Below are positions 34,238 to 42,676 of a stretch of DNA of 54,609 bases, piece by piece. The stretch is from Candidatus Gastranaerophilales bacterium (lineage in GTDB: Bacteria > Cyanobacteriota > Vampirovibrionia > Gastranaerophilales > Gastranaerophilaceae). Below the pieces are notes generated by a model. The model ran no database searches, had not been told where the DNA came from, and saw only the letters and a list, made by a program, of their open reading frames with translations. The position numbers and the translations under genes are program-made. Every line of letters begins with the position of its first letter. Positions within the stretch are counted from its first letter, which is position 1. The DNA is taken from the NCBI GenBank assembly GCA_944322885.1, contig CALUQH010000001.1:1-54609 (forward strand), given 5' to 3'.

Positions 34238-34538
34238 ATTTATAAAAATTATATAGAAGTTTAACAAGCTTTGGTTGGTCTTCTAAAGCTTGTTTTAATT
34301 CGTTTTTCATATCCTCATCAGATATGTCAGTAAAATAATAAAATTCCCATGGCGCAACTTGTAATGCTTCGGATAATTTTTGAAGGGTCTCTACTGAAGG
34401 TGAATACTTACCTGTTTCCAAATAACTTAAACTTGGAGTTTCAATATTAATAAGTTCTGCCAGTTTTTCTTGAGTAAACCCTTTAGATTTACGAATAGTT
34501 TGAATTTTTTTGCCTAACAATTTTTTAAAATCAGACAT
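34224..34538 (-). CDS. XRE-family helix-turn-helix regulator
   Basis: The 104-residue protein has a Cro/CI-type DNA-binding domain at residues 8-63 ([22 protein letters not shown], then [20 protein letters not shown]) and a helical tail of about 35 residues. AAGAGG precedes the ATG. It lies between panD (tail to tail, 14-base overlap) and the prepilin-fusion gene (head to head across 132 bases), so the latter is its most likely target besides itself. No toxin partner is seen. Ligand unknown. Confidence 0.88.
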   Translation of the reverse strand: MSDFKKLLGKKIQTIRKSKGFTQEKLAELINIETPSLSYLETGKYSPSVETLQKLSEALQVAPWEFYYFTDISDEDMKNELKQALEDQPKLVKLLYNFYKSIEY

Positions 34539-34606
34539 ATTTACCTCTTAAATATTATTTTATAAATGAGGCTAATTAAAAATAATGTAATACTTTATTT
34601 TTTACA

Positions 34607-34635
34607 TTGACTATTAATGCAATATAAGATAAAAT
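34607..34635 (+). promoter_or_regulatory. Promoter of the prepilin-adhesin fusion gene
   Basis: TTGACT at 34607-34612 and TAAAAT at 34630-34635 with 17 bases between form a good sigma-70-type promoter. The start would be near 34642, leaving a 29-base leader with GGGAG before the ATG at 34671. Confidence 0.6.
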
Positions 34636-34670
34636 ATAAATAGTTACATTAAATTTATGGGAGTATTTTA

Positions 34671-36539
34671 ATGTTAAAGATTAAGCCAGGTTTTACATTA
34701 GCCGAAATGATGGTAGTAATGTTAATTTTGAGTATAGTCATGGCAGCAATGGCGCCTGTAATGACGACCCGTAATAAACTGGATCAGTCATCCCCGTGGC
34801 AATGGTCAACCAACGGCTCTGATGCCTATTATGGTCTGGGAGATGCACAGGTAGCCATGATAGGTCAGCAGGAAGCTCAAAACGAAGATGCCGGAGCCCG
34901 TTTGGTTATCAATACTGGAGACGGTAAGGACCATATCTTATTTAAAACGGATGAAACAGTTCTGGGACGTTTAAAGTTTGAGAACAACGGATTATTGCTC
35001 GGGAATTTGGCAAGCGGTAATCTGGTAGAGAATTCTGTAGCTATCGGACGAAATACCCGTGTTTCGGTAGAGGATTCAACGGCAGTTGGTACTAATGCAT
35101 CGGCTCCGAACAATAATGCAACAGCGTTAGGTTATGGCGCTGAATCAAACGGTTATGCATCAATAGCCATAGGCGGAAGTTCAAATGGCGGTCATTCGGC
35201 TCAAGCAACAACTGACGGTTCAATAGCTATCGGCGGGAACTCATATACCGGAGGATTAAATAGTATTGCAATAGGCTTGGGTGCAAATGCCAATGCTGAA
35301 AATAGTATTGCAATCGGTCTGAATACAAGAAATTTGGCTGGCGGTACAAACAGTATTGCAATTGGTCAAAACAATACAGTTAGTACTATTGACGGCATAA
35401 TTTTAGGTAACTCAAATACTATTTCTTCTGGCGGTATAGCCATTGGTAAATCAGTACATACAGGTTTATACGGTGTGGCCATAGGAGTCAATAGTGATGC
35501 TAGTGACGGTGTAGCCATAGGCGGGAGTGCTACTGAGAATTTTGGAGCAGTATCCGGTTATCATTCTATAGCTATCGGTCCAGGTGCCGAAGCTGCGGAT
35601 TATTCAACGGCTATAGGTTACAATGCAACATCTTCGGCCGCTTGGGCAACATCTTTAGGTTACTCTTCACAAACGTCAGAACGTTATGCAACGGCAGTGG
35701 GATATAATTCTGTAGCTTCTGCTTATTATGCAACAGCACTTGGTTACAATGCTGAAGCTTCCGGTACTCATTCTATAGCTATAGGATCGGTTAATGCTGC
35801 TTCTGAAACCAACTCAATAGCTATTGGCTGGGGTACAAATGCATCGAAAGCCAATAATGTAGCAATTGGTGGTTCTGCATGCTATGCTGCTACGGGCAGT
35901 GGCGTAACCTGTATAGGTGCAAATTCCGGGCCTGTTGCCGGTTCCTCTTTAACAAGTGCTTCTAATATAGTATATCTGGGAAATTCAAATGATACAGTAT
36001 ATATTCCGGGTAATTTGGTTGTTGATAATCATGTTTTATTAAATAGGAATAGTAATAGCAAAATCTACTTTCGAGAAGGAGATGGAAACAAAAATATATT
36101 TATGTTTGCTAAAGCAGATTCATCTGGGAAAGCTATGCATGGTAGTTCAATGTATGGAACGATAAATGTCGGAGTATTTGATGCTACAGGTTTTGTTACC
36201 GCTATTGATGGGATAAATTCTGACCGTCGTTTGAAATACGTCAGTAAAGAAAACACATCAGGTTTAGATAAAATAAAACAATTAAAAGTATTTAATTACA
36301 CCTTTAAAAAAGATGAAAAGAAAACTCCACATGTAGGTGTAATTGCTCAAGATTTGCAAAAAGTTTTTCCTGATGCGGTAAAAAAAGGAGTTGACGGCTT
36401 TTTAAACATACGTATGGAAGATATGTTTTTTGCAATGATAAATGCAATTAAAGAACTTGATGCAAAATATCAGGCGCAGGAAGCACGTATCAATGAACTT
36501 GAAGCCCGTATAGAAAAATTAGAAGCAAGAATTAAATAA
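34671..36539 (+). CDS. Prepilin/YadA-head/S74-chaperone fusion protein
   Basis: The 622-residue protein combines three parts. (1) A type IV prepilin leader: MLKIKPG|FTLAEMMVV with Glu at +5 of the mature form and a hydrophobic helix to about residue 32. (2) Residues about 110-445: about twenty copies of the YadA-head/Hep_Hag signature (NSIAIG, YATALG and similar), the left-handed beta-roll of trimeric autotransporter adhesins. (3) Residues about 515-622: an endosialidase-type intramolecular chaperone (peptidase S74) with the Ser517/Lys522 self-cleavage pair in NSDRRLK, HVGVIAQDLQKVFPDAV, and a closing coiled coil (NELEARIEKLEARIK). It has no YadA beta-barrel anchor. Inferred role: trimeric surface fibre displayed through the pilin export system. 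Confidence 0.88.
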   Translation: MLKIKPGFTLAEMMVVMLILSIVMAAMAPVMTTRNKLDQSSPWQWSTNGSDAYYGLGDAQVAMIGQQEAQNEDAGARLVINTGDGKDHILFKTDETVLGRLKFENNGLLLGNLASGNLVENSVAIGRNTRVSVEDSTAVGTNASAPNNNATALGYGAESNGYASIAIGGSSNGGHSAQATTDGSIAIGGNSYTGGLNSIAIGLGANANAENSIAIGLNTRNLAGGTNSIAIGQNNTVSTIDGIILGNSNTISSGGIAIGKSVHTGLYGVAIGVNSDASDGVAIGGSATENFGAVSGYHSIAIGPGAEAADYSTAIGYNATSSAAWATSLGYSSQTSERYATAVGYNSVASAYYATALGYNAEASGTHSIAIGSVNAASETNSIAIGWGTNASKANNVAIGGSACYAATGSGVTCIGANSGPVAGSSLTSASNIVYLGNSNDTVYIPGNLVVDNHVLLNRNSNSKIYFREGDGNKNIFMFAKADSSGKAMHGSSMYGTINVGVFDATGFVTAIDGINSDRRLKYVSKENTSGLDKIKQLKVFNYTFKKDEKKTPHVGVIAQDLQKVFPDAVKKGVDGFLNIRMEDMFFAMINAIKELDAKYQAQEARINELEARIEKLEARIK

Positions 36540-36593
36540 ATTTGTTTATTCAAAATAAACGGCCGTATATCGGCACGTTTACTTTCATTCCTT

Positions 36594-36624
36594 ACCCGCA
36601 TTAAAAATATGCGGGTTTTCTTTT
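36594..36624 (+). terminator. Terminator of the prepilin-adhesin fusion gene
   Basis: ACCCGCAT at 36594-36601 pairs with ATGCGGGT at 36609-36616 around a 7-base loop, followed by TTTCTTTT. Confidence 0.75.
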
Positions 36625-36657
36625 ATAACCCGCACTTTCAGTATCTATAAAAATAAT

Positions 36658-37158
36658 TTATCTGTAATTAGTAAATTGCAAAGGATAATCGTATTTTTCT
36701 TCATTTGAACGCAGAAGCTTGATAATATCCTGCAAATCATCCTTATCTTTTCCGGAAACTCTTACCTGATCTCCCTGTATTGATGCCTGTACTTTCTTTT
36801 TTGAATCTTTAATATCAGCAACAATTTTCTTTGCCAGTTCCTGATTTAGGCCCTTCCTGAGCTTAAACACCTGTCTTACTTTGCCGCCAAGCGCATTTTC
36901 AACAGGTTGAGGATCAAGAATTTTTATACTCAAATTTCTTTTTACAAGTTTTGATTGGAGAATATCATAAATATTTCTCAATTTCATATCATCACTTGTT
37001 GTAATAGTAATTGTTTTATCAGCATCAAGGTCAACAGTTGAACCTGAATCTTTTAAATCAAAACGCGAAGAAACATCACGTTTTACCTGATCAACAGCGT
37101 TTACAAGTTCCTGTCTGTCAAATTCAGACACAACATCAAAACTACAATCTTTTGCCAT
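36658..37158 (-). CDS. yajQ: YajQ-family nucleotide-binding protein
   Basis: The 166-residue protein follows the YajQ pattern along its length: SFDVVSEFDRQELVNAVDQVKRDVSSRFD at the N-terminus, then paired ferredoxin-like domains ending SNEEKYDYPLQFTNYR. Some members bind cyclic di-GMP (XC_3703-type) and act with transcription factors; others bind nucleotides or tRNA. AGAAGGGGG lies before the ATG. It stands alone between the fusion gene (convergent) and a small membrane protein gene. Confidence 0.94.
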   Translation of the reverse strand: MAKDCSFDVVSEFDRQELVNAVDQVKRDVSSRFDLKDSGSTVDLDADKTITITTSDDMKLRNIYDILQSKLVKRNLSIKILDPQPVENALGGKVRQVFKLRKGLNQELAKKIVADIKDSKKKVQASIQGDQVRVSGKDKDDLQDIIKLLRSNEEKYDYPLQFTNYR

Positions 37159-37260
37159 TTGAACCCCCTTCTTTTTTCTTATATGCCATTATAACATGGA
37201 AAATGCAAGATAGAAACTACCTTGCATTTTGTTTTGGATGGGGGGATGGATAAACTTTTA

Positions 37261-37680
37261 TTATGTTGTCTTGTTCTTTTTCTTAAATAAATTTTTTATT
37301 CTTTGCCCCAGAGTAACTTTAGGCTTTTTAGTACCTTTAACCCAATTTACCAAATCATTCCACTTATTGCCCAAATATTTTGTTAACCCGCCCGAAGTTC
37401 TGATACCCTTTCGGATTCTTCCGATGCCGCCCAGTGCAAGAATTACTGCCAATGCGATACCGGCTATTTTCAGAGTTTTCTTTCCATCGTTTTCTTTTTG
37501 CTTCATAGTCTGGAATTTATCATGGTCAAGCTGTCTTGGGAGCTGAACTCCGCCCAGAGCCGAAGAATAAGCACCATACATGCCGGCGCCATAAGCACCA
37601 AACGGCATATTCAAAGGTCCCATTGTGCTGTTTGCAAGATCCTGATACATTATTGGGGTATCAAAATTACTACCTATCAT
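37261..37680 (-). CDS. Small membrane protein of unknown function
   Basis: I do not recognise this family. The 139-residue product has a Gly/Met/Tyr/Ala-rich N-terminal third (GPLNMPFGAYGAGMYGAYSS), one membrane helix near residues 68-86 (LKIAGIALAVILALGGIG), and a strongly basic C-terminal tail (LGQRIKNLFKKKNK). The start at 37680 has GGAG 9 bases upstream; an ATG at 37686 is too close to it. A type II-like membrane protein or a soluble protein that binds membranes or nucleic acid is possible. Confidence 0.6.
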   Translation of the reverse strand: MIGSNFDTPIMYQDLANSTMGPLNMPFGAYGAGMYGAYSSALGGVQLPRQLDHDKFQTMKQKENDGKKTLKIAGIALAVILALGGIGRIRKGIRTSGGLTKYLGNKWNDLVNWVKGTKKPKVTLGQRIKNLFKKKNKTT

Positions 37681-37767
37681 AACCATTTTCTCCAGATTGA
37701 AAACTAACCTTATTTATATAAAGTATTTTTCTATAGAAAAATTTACTAAATTATTAAGAAATATTAA

Positions 37768-37796
37768 AAAAGACCTTGATATACTCAAGGTCTTTT
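37768..37796 (-). terminator. Intrinsic terminator of rpmI-rplT
   Basis: A 12-bp perfect stem (AAAAGACCTTGA with its complement) around a 5-base loop lies 26 bases beyond the rplT stop. On the minus strand a T run follows the hairpin. Confidence 0.9.
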
Positions 37797-37821
37797 CAAT
37801 TAAATTAAGTTTAAAAATAGC

Positions 37822-38172
37822 TTACTTAGCTGCTTTTGCCGCATCAAAGACAACTGAAAAAGCTTCAGGATCTTTAACAGCCAAGTCAGCAAGCATTTTT
37901 CTGTTAACAACAATATTAGCTTTTTTGCAAGCATTAACAAATCTTGAATAGCTCATACCGCGTTCTCTAACAGCAGCATTAATTCTTACAATCCACAAAC
38001 GACGCATATTACGTTTTGTAGTACGTCTGTCTCTGTAAGCATATTTTAAAGCTTTCATTACAGCAATATTGGCAACTTTAAAAATTCTGCTTCTTGCGCC
38101 AATAAAGCCTTTAGCTAATTTTAATATTTTTTTATGTCTTTTACGTAATACATTTCCGCGTTTTACTCTCAT
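37822..38172 (-). CDS. rplT: 50S ribosomal protein L20
   Basis: The 116-residue, very basic protein matches L20 throughout: [44 protein letters not shown] and a globular C-terminus ([20 protein letters not shown]). L20 binds 23S rRNA early in assembly and in many bacteria represses its own operon through a leader that mimics the rRNA site. It follows rpmI by 10 bases and ends at a terminator. A good AGGAGG lies before the ATG. Confidence 0.97.
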   Translation of the reverse strand: MRVKRGNVLRKRHKKILKLAKGFIGARSRIFKVANIAVMKALKYAYRDRRTTKRNMRRLWIVRINAAVRERGMSYSRFVNACKKANIVVNRKMLADLAVKDPEAFSVVFDAAKAAK

Positions 38173-38182
38173 TTACTGCCTC

Positions 38183-38392
38183 CTATCTCGCATACTTTCT
38201 GTAAGGTAACTCTTTTGAAATCAATTTGAAATGTGATTTAGAAATTGAAATCGTTTTGAAAATTCTGCGTTTTCTTGAAGCAGATTTGTGTTGAAGCAAG
38301 TGGCCGATACCGGCTTGTCTTCTGATAATTTTGCCTGTTGCTGAAACTTTGTAGCGTTTTGCAGCAGACTTGTGTGTTTTCATTTTTGGCAT
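38183..38392 (-). CDS. rpmI: 50S ribosomal protein L35
   Basis: The 69-residue protein is L35: MPKMKTHKSAAKRYKVSATGK, then the RKRRIFK segment and an HFKLISKELPYRK end. AAAGGAGG lies just before the ATG. The usual operon is infC-rpmI-rplT; here infC is missing upstream, and rpmI has its own promoter at 38497-38525 and a roughly 98-base leader with a stable hairpin. Confidence 0.97.
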   Translation of the reverse strand: MPKMKTHKSAAKRYKVSATGKIIRRQAGIGHLLQHKSASRKRRIFKTISISKSHFKLISKELPYRKYAR

Positions 38393-38453
38393 TTTGTCCT
38401 CCTTTTGTTTGCCGTAGCAAAATATTTAAATACTAACGGCCGGTGTGTACCAA

Positions 38454-38488
38454 AGAAGCTTTTGGCATACCAAAGCCATAAAACTTCT
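38454..38488 (-). promoter_or_regulatory. Hairpin in the rpmI-rplT mRNA leader (possible L20 control site)
   Basis: Bases 38475-38488 and 38454-38466 can pair (GCCA and CTTCT blocks with a small internal loop), leaving an 8-base loop with UUUGG. A second UUUGG lies just downstream (38450-38454 region) and could pair with CCAAA of the first stem, so two exclusive folds exist. Ribosomal protein L20 binds such leaders in other bacteria; the link here is inference. Confidence 0.45.
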
Positions 38489-38496
38489 GCATAATA

Positions 38497-38525
38497 ATTA
38501 TATTATGCAAAATCCTTATTTGCAA
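38497..38525 (-). promoter_or_regulatory. rpmI-rplT promoter
   Basis: On the minus strand TTGCAA (38525-38520) and TATAAT (38502-38497) are 17 bases apart. The start would be near 38490, giving a leader of about 98 bases. Confidence 0.65.
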
Positions 38526-38543
38526 GCACTTTGTTTAAATATG

Positions 38544-39335
38544 TTAATCAAAAGTAAGCTTCAAACCCGAATAAACTTCTTTAACTTTCAAATATTCAGA
38601 TAAAACAAGTTTTGAGTTAAGGTCACAGCAATGTCCGGGGTAAAAATTCTGAATATTTAATGATCTTAGATAAATTCCAAGCTCCCTGATTTTGTATTCT
38701 GTTTTATCTTTCAGCCACACTCCGCCGATAAGAGTATTTATACGTTCTTCGCGCGTTACCTTTTTAGCATGATCAATAATATTAGGTAAGCCGATATGCG
38801 AACAGCCTGCCATAATAACAAGTCCGTTAGAGCCTTTATACACAACTGCTGTTTCATCATTGTACTTATAATCAGATTTATATTTTATCGGAATTTCACC
38901 TAAAAATACAAGTTTTGAAGTTAACCAAACAGGCTGATAAGATAATTCCAAATCAAAAACATCGCATAAATCGCCGGCATTACCGGGGAAACCTATATTA
39001 CGTTTTTGTGAGTCCAATTTTGGTTCAAAAACATCAGGATGGGCATAAATAGTTTTATGGGTTAAGCTTATACCCGCAGCAAGCATTTTACGATATAAAA
39101 TATCTAACCTGATAAGCCCAGCTGTATGGTCATTATGCCCATGAGATAAAACAATCTCCGTAACTTCGGTTAAATCAAGCCCCATCTTATATGCATTTTT
39201 TATAAAAATATCGCTGTAACCGCAATCAAATAGTATTTTCTGGTAATCGTTTTCTAACAGAAAAGAAAGACCCGGTTCAGCAAGCATATTAAGATTACAT
39301 CCTGCATTATTGTCAACTAATACCGTGAAATCCAT
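38544..39335 (-). CDS. MBL-fold metallohydrolase (COG1237-like)
   Basis: The 263-residue protein has the metallo-beta-lactamase metal motif LSHGHNDHTAG (His-x-His-x-Asp-His), FDCGYSDIF upstream, GCSHIGLPNIIDHAK, and a C-terminal YPGHCCDLNS. This is the pattern of the family annotated as 7,8-dihydropterin-6-yl-methyl-4-(beta-D-ribofuranosyl)aminobenzene-5'-phosphate synthase-like, a methanopterin enzyme name that does not fit this organism, so the real substrate is unknown. The start at 39335 has GAGGA upstream; the ATG-like start 27 bases further up has none. Last gene of the murC-nadE run. Confidence 0.8.
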   Translation of the reverse strand: MDFTVLVDNNAGCNLNMLAEPGLSFLLENDYQKILFDCGYSDIFIKNAYKMGLDLTEVTEIVLSHGHNDHTAGLIRLDILYRKMLAAGISLTHKTIYAHPDVFEPKLDSQKRNIGFPGNAGDLCDVFDLELSYQPVWLTSKLVFLGEIPIKYKSDYKYNDETAVVYKGSNGLVIMAGCSHIGLPNIIDHAKKVTREERINTLIGGVWLKDKTEYKIRELGIYLRSLNIQNFYPGHCCDLNSKLVLSEYLKVKEVYSGLKLTFD

Positions 39336-39400
39336 TAATTCCTCGTAAACATATATATACACCTATTATAACAGGATTTTTCATGAATTGCAATATTATA

Positions 39401-40804
39401 TTAATAAAATTTTTGGACAACGGGCAGATTTACTCCGTTGCAGAAAGAGCGTTCCGTTAATCTCACACCTAAACAACCCTGATGACGTTTAAACTGCATT
39501 CTGTAAATTGTTTTTATTGTCTTGTCTACAATAGATTTATCGTATTTTGCATAAATTTCTTCCACAGGCTTGTTCTGTTCAATATACATTTCTATAATAT
39601 CGTCAAGAACAGCATATTCAGGCAGTCTATCCTGATCTTTTTGTCCGGGATGAAGTTCGGCGGAAGGAGCTTTATCTATTATTGCTTGAGGAATTATTTC
39701 TTTATCCTTGTTCAAATAATTTGAAAGTTTATAGACATTTGTCTTTGTTAAATCGCAAATCAAATTCAATCCGCCCGCGAGATCTCCGTAAAGTGTTCCA
39801 AACCCCATGGCACTTTCAGATTTATTTCCGGTAGATAGAAGAAGCCTGTTTTCTCTGTTTGAATAAAACATTAAAATCAAAGCTCTTAAACGCGCCTGTA
39901 AATTCTCTTCCGCAAGGTCGTGGAGCCTTTCTCGATCTTTCATAAATGCGTCAAACAAAGGAGTTATAGGTTCTTTTATTGTATTAATTCCTAAATTTTC
40001 AGCAAGCTTTAAACTGTCTGTTACACTGCCTTCAGAAGAAAACATACTCGGCATCAAAACTCCCAAAACATTTTCTGCGCCCAGCGCCTTGACAGCAAGA
40101 ACAGCTGTCAAAGCGCTGTCAATACCGCCTGACAGTCCGAGGACAACTTTTTTAAACCCTGTATTTTCACAATACTCACGTAAAGCAAAAGTTGTAACCT
40201 TTAAAACTTGTTCTTCCATAGGTTCATCATTGAAATCTACAGATTTATGAAAATCTACCTCGGAAACGCCCTCATCACAAACAGGAGCTTGAAGAACTAA
40301 TTCATTTTTACTGTTTTTTGCAAAACTTCCGCCGGCATAAATATTTTCATCAGCCATTCCGACAGCATTAACATATATAAAATCACATTCAGGTTCAATA
40401 CTTTCAACAAAATCTTTATAAGTATTCATTGCAAAGTATCTGTTTTTTGCTAAAACATACAAATCACATTCAACATCTTCAATGCAGGTGTCAGAAACAA
40501 AAACCTTTTTCCCGCAAATTTCAAAATAACCGTCATTTGAAACTTCAACCTCGCCGTTTCTGATTAGAATGTCCCCGATTAGCAAAGCAGGTTTAGATTG
40601 AAGACGGGCAATATCATCATAAAATTTAATCTGTGCTTTCCTGCAATCTTCATCCAATATTAAATCTTTACCGCCCAAATCTTCAATATCCGCACACGGA
40701 AAAACAATCAGATCACAATCATCGTTTATTTTATCTTTAATACTTTTAAAATTATAATTAAAATCTGCTGTTTTTAATTTTGTCTGTGCTAATAAAATTT
40801 TCAT
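39401..40804 (-). CDS. nadE: NAD+ synthetase with a degenerate glutaminase domain
   Basis: The 467-residue enzyme makes NAD+ from nicotinate adenine dinucleotide. The C-terminal synthetase part (about 205-467) is intact: P-loop GLSGGIDSALTAVLAVKALG, LLSTGNKSESAMGFGTLYGDLAGG, and KAPSAELHPGQKDQDRLPEY. The N-terminal nitrilase-like part (1-200) is shortened and altered. The usual FPE catalytic Glu reads FPC, the segment with the catalytic Lys (K-x-x-LPNY-x-VFDE) is missing, and the Cys region reads VSDTCIEDV, not ICED. It may therefore depend on free ammonia. GCAGGAG precedes the ATG. Confidence 0.92.
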   Translation of the reverse strand: MKILLAQTKLKTADFNYNFKSIKDKINDDCDLIVFPCADIEDLGGKDLILDEDCRKAQIKFYDDIARLQSKPALLIGDILIRNGEVEVSNDGYFEICGKKVFVSDTCIEDVECDLYVLAKNRYFAMNTYKDFVESIEPECDFIYVNAVGMADENIYAGGSFAKNSKNELVLQAPVCDEGVSEVDFHKSVDFNDEPMEEQVLKVTTFALREYCENTGFKKVVLGLSGGIDSALTAVLAVKALGAENVLGVLMPSMFSSEGSVTDSLKLAENLGINTIKEPITPLFDAFMKDRERLHDLAEENLQARLRALILMFYSNRENRLLLSTGNKSESAMGFGTLYGDLAGGLNLICDLTKTNVYKLSNYLNKDKEIIPQAIIDKAPSAELHPGQKDQDRLPEYAVLDDIIEMYIEQNKPVEEIYAKYDKSIVDKTIKTIYRMQFKRHQGCLGVRLTERSFCNGVNLPVVQKFY

Positions 40805-40817
40805 AAATCTACTCCTG

Positions 40818-41726
40818 CTATTGTAATTTTAAATAATTAACCTTTTCCCAACTTAAATCAAGATATTTGACTTTTGAATCTACAAGTTTAACCTGCGGTA
40901 AAATTGAAGGAATTCTTTCTATTCTTTTATAAACATTTTCATCCAACCTGCCGAGTCTTATATTTACAGATTTAATTTTCACATAAACATCATTCGGATT
41001 TCTAAAATCTATATATTCAACTGGTTCTTTTGAATAAGTTTCAACATATAATGCAATTTTTTCAATTTGTTTTATTTTATCCAAATTCCATTTTCTGTAA
41101 TCATCCCCTTTATTACCGTAGGACAAAACCAAAATTGTTTTATAAACAGGTTTTAACGGAAGGAATTCGCGTCCGATAAGTTTTCCGTCAGTCGTAAAAA
41201 AGGCAACGGGCTGCACTTTCGCGTCCGGAGAAATAGTAATTGCAGGAATTCTTTCACGTATAATAATCTGAATTCTTGCCGGAAATGCATAACGTCTTAT
41301 ATAAACATTTTCTACCGGGGCAAGTTTCATAAGCTCTTTTTTAATTGAATCTGTCCTTGCCATATATATAGGGACATTAGGCACATCGCTGTTTCTCAAC
41401 AAAGCCAGAATTTTTGACGAAGGCACGATATTATTGTTAATAATTTCTACAGAATTGTCACCAACACGATTAAACGCTGTTGCCGGCAGATACCAGCCGC
41501 GGCATTTTGAACAGTAAACAAGCAGAAATATAAAAAATAAAGAAAGAAAAAATCTCATAAAAGCACGAAAACGTTCCTGCTTGATACGGCCTTTTCTTAC
41601 AAGACGTTCTCTGCGTTTTTTCTTGACAAGATGTTTACCGTCATCAATAGGAGGCTGATTAATCTCATCAGACTCTGAATTTTCCGTATATTCTTCTATA
41701 GATATTTCTGTTATTTCCTCGTCCAT
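40818..41726 (-). CDS. ftsQ: Cell division protein FtsQ/DivIB
   Basis: The 302-residue bitopic protein has an acidic then strongly basic cytoplasmic tail (1-57, KKKRRERLVRKGRIKQERF), one membrane helix (about 58-75, FFLSLFFIFLLVYC), a POTRA domain (about 85-160, VPIYMARTDSIKKELMKL then VENVYIRRYAFPARIQIII), and the FtsQ beta domain. It links early and late divisome proteins. Its ATG overlaps the ddl stop by one base (TAATG), so translation is coupled. It follows the common murC-murB-ddl-ftsQ order. Confidence 0.9.
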   Translation of the reverse strand: MDEEITEISIEEYTENSESDEINQPPIDDGKHLVKKKRRERLVRKGRIKQERFRAFMRFFLSLFFIFLLVYCSKCRGWYLPATAFNRVGDNSVEIINNNIVPSSKILALLRNSDVPNVPIYMARTDSIKKELMKLAPVENVYIRRYAFPARIQIIIRERIPAITISPDAKVQPVAFFTTDGKLIGREFLPLKPVYKTILVLSYGNKGDDYRKWNLDKIKQIEKIALYVETYSKEPVEYIDFRNPNDVYVKIKSVNIRLGRLDENVYKRIERIPSILPQVKLVDSKVKYLDLSWEKVNYLKLQ

Positions 41727-42676
41727 TATTTATTCAATCCGGCACTGTTTAATATTAAAAGAACTAATTCATCATAACTTATGTTCATGGCCGCAGCCTG
41801 TGCAGGAAGATCACTTATTACTGTCATCCCGGGAATTGTATTTATTTCAAGAAGATAAGGGATATCATCTTTCATCATAAAATCAATTCTTGCAAGTCCT
41901 CTGCAGCCCGCTGTTTCAAATGCTTTAACCGAAACTTCTTTAACATGTTTTGTAACACTTTCTGATAAATTTGCAGGACAGATAAAATCCGACATTCCTT
42001 TTGTGTATTTTGCTTCAAAGTCATACCATTCTGTCTTTGGTCTTATCTCAAGAATTTCAGTAGCAAACGGTTCGCCGTTGCATTCAAGCACACCGACTGT
42101 CACAAAAAATCCGTCGATGAATTCTTCAATTAAAACATCATCATTATATTTTACGGCAATTTCATAAGCAGATTTCAAATCCTCTTTTTTATCAACTTTT
42201 GTCATCCCAAAGCTTGAACCCTCACAAACAGGTTTTACAAACAAGGGATAAGTCAGGTCTTTAGTTTTTTCGAAAAGGTCATCACCTTTCCTGACAAAAG
42301 CTGATTTGGCCATCGGTATATCAGGATTTGTAGATAAAATACGTTTTGTAAATTCTTTATTCATACACAAAGAACTAGACATAACGCCGCATCCTGTATA
42401 AGGGATTTGCAGAATTTCCAATAACCCCTGTATACATCCGTCCTCACCGTATTTGCCATGTAAAGCATTAAAAGCACAGTCATATTTGCCGTCCTTTAGT
42501 TTTAATGCTATATCCTTGTCAACAACAACCATTTCCGCATTTTTAAACCCGAGTCTTTGGAGAGCTTCAAAACACCCTTTGCCTGAACGCATTGAAACCT
42601 CTGCTTCTGAAGACATTCCCCCGCACAATACGGCAATTTTCGCATTTTTATCTATTTTTGATACAATATTTTGCAT
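41726..42676 (-). CDS. ddl: D-alanine--D-alanine ligase
   Basis: The 316-residue ATP-grasp enzyme makes the D-Ala-D-Ala end of peptidoglycan precursors. Marks: VLCGGMSSEAEVSMRSGKGC at the N-terminus, FNALHGKYGEDGCIQGLLE, YTGCGVMSSSLCMNK, FVKPVCEGSSFGMTKV, and the metal and substrate block RIDFMMKDDIPYLLEINTIPGMT. The Tyr of YTGCGV in place of the Phe of D-Ala-D-Lac enzymes suggests vancomycin-sensitive D-Ala-D-Ala ends. It starts 25 bases inside the murB end. Confidence 0.95.
   Translation of the reverse strand: MQNIVSKIDKNAKIAVLCGGMSSEAEVSMRSGKGCFEALQRLGFKNAEMVVVDKDIALKLKDGKYDCAFNALHGKYGEDGCIQGLLEILQIPYTGCGVMSSSLCMNKEFTKRILSTNPDIPMAKSAFVRKGDDLFEKTKDLTYPLFVKPVCEGSSFGMTKVDKKEDLKSAYEIAVKYNDDVLIEEFIDGFFVTVGVLECNGEPFATEILEIRPKTEWYDFEAKYTKGMSDFICPANLSESVTKHVKEVSVKAFETAGCRGLARIDFMMKDDIPYLLEINTIPGMTVISDLPAQAAAMNISYDELVLLILNSAGLNK

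Noticed and set aside
34224-34538. Antitoxin of a toxin-antitoxin pair
   Set aside because: The XRE protein has no small partner gene next to it; both neighbours are panD and the prepilin fusion.
38544-39335. Methanopterin biosynthesis enzyme
   Set aside because: The family name comes from archaeal annotation of MBL-fold proteins; only the metal-binding motif is shown here and no other such gene is present.
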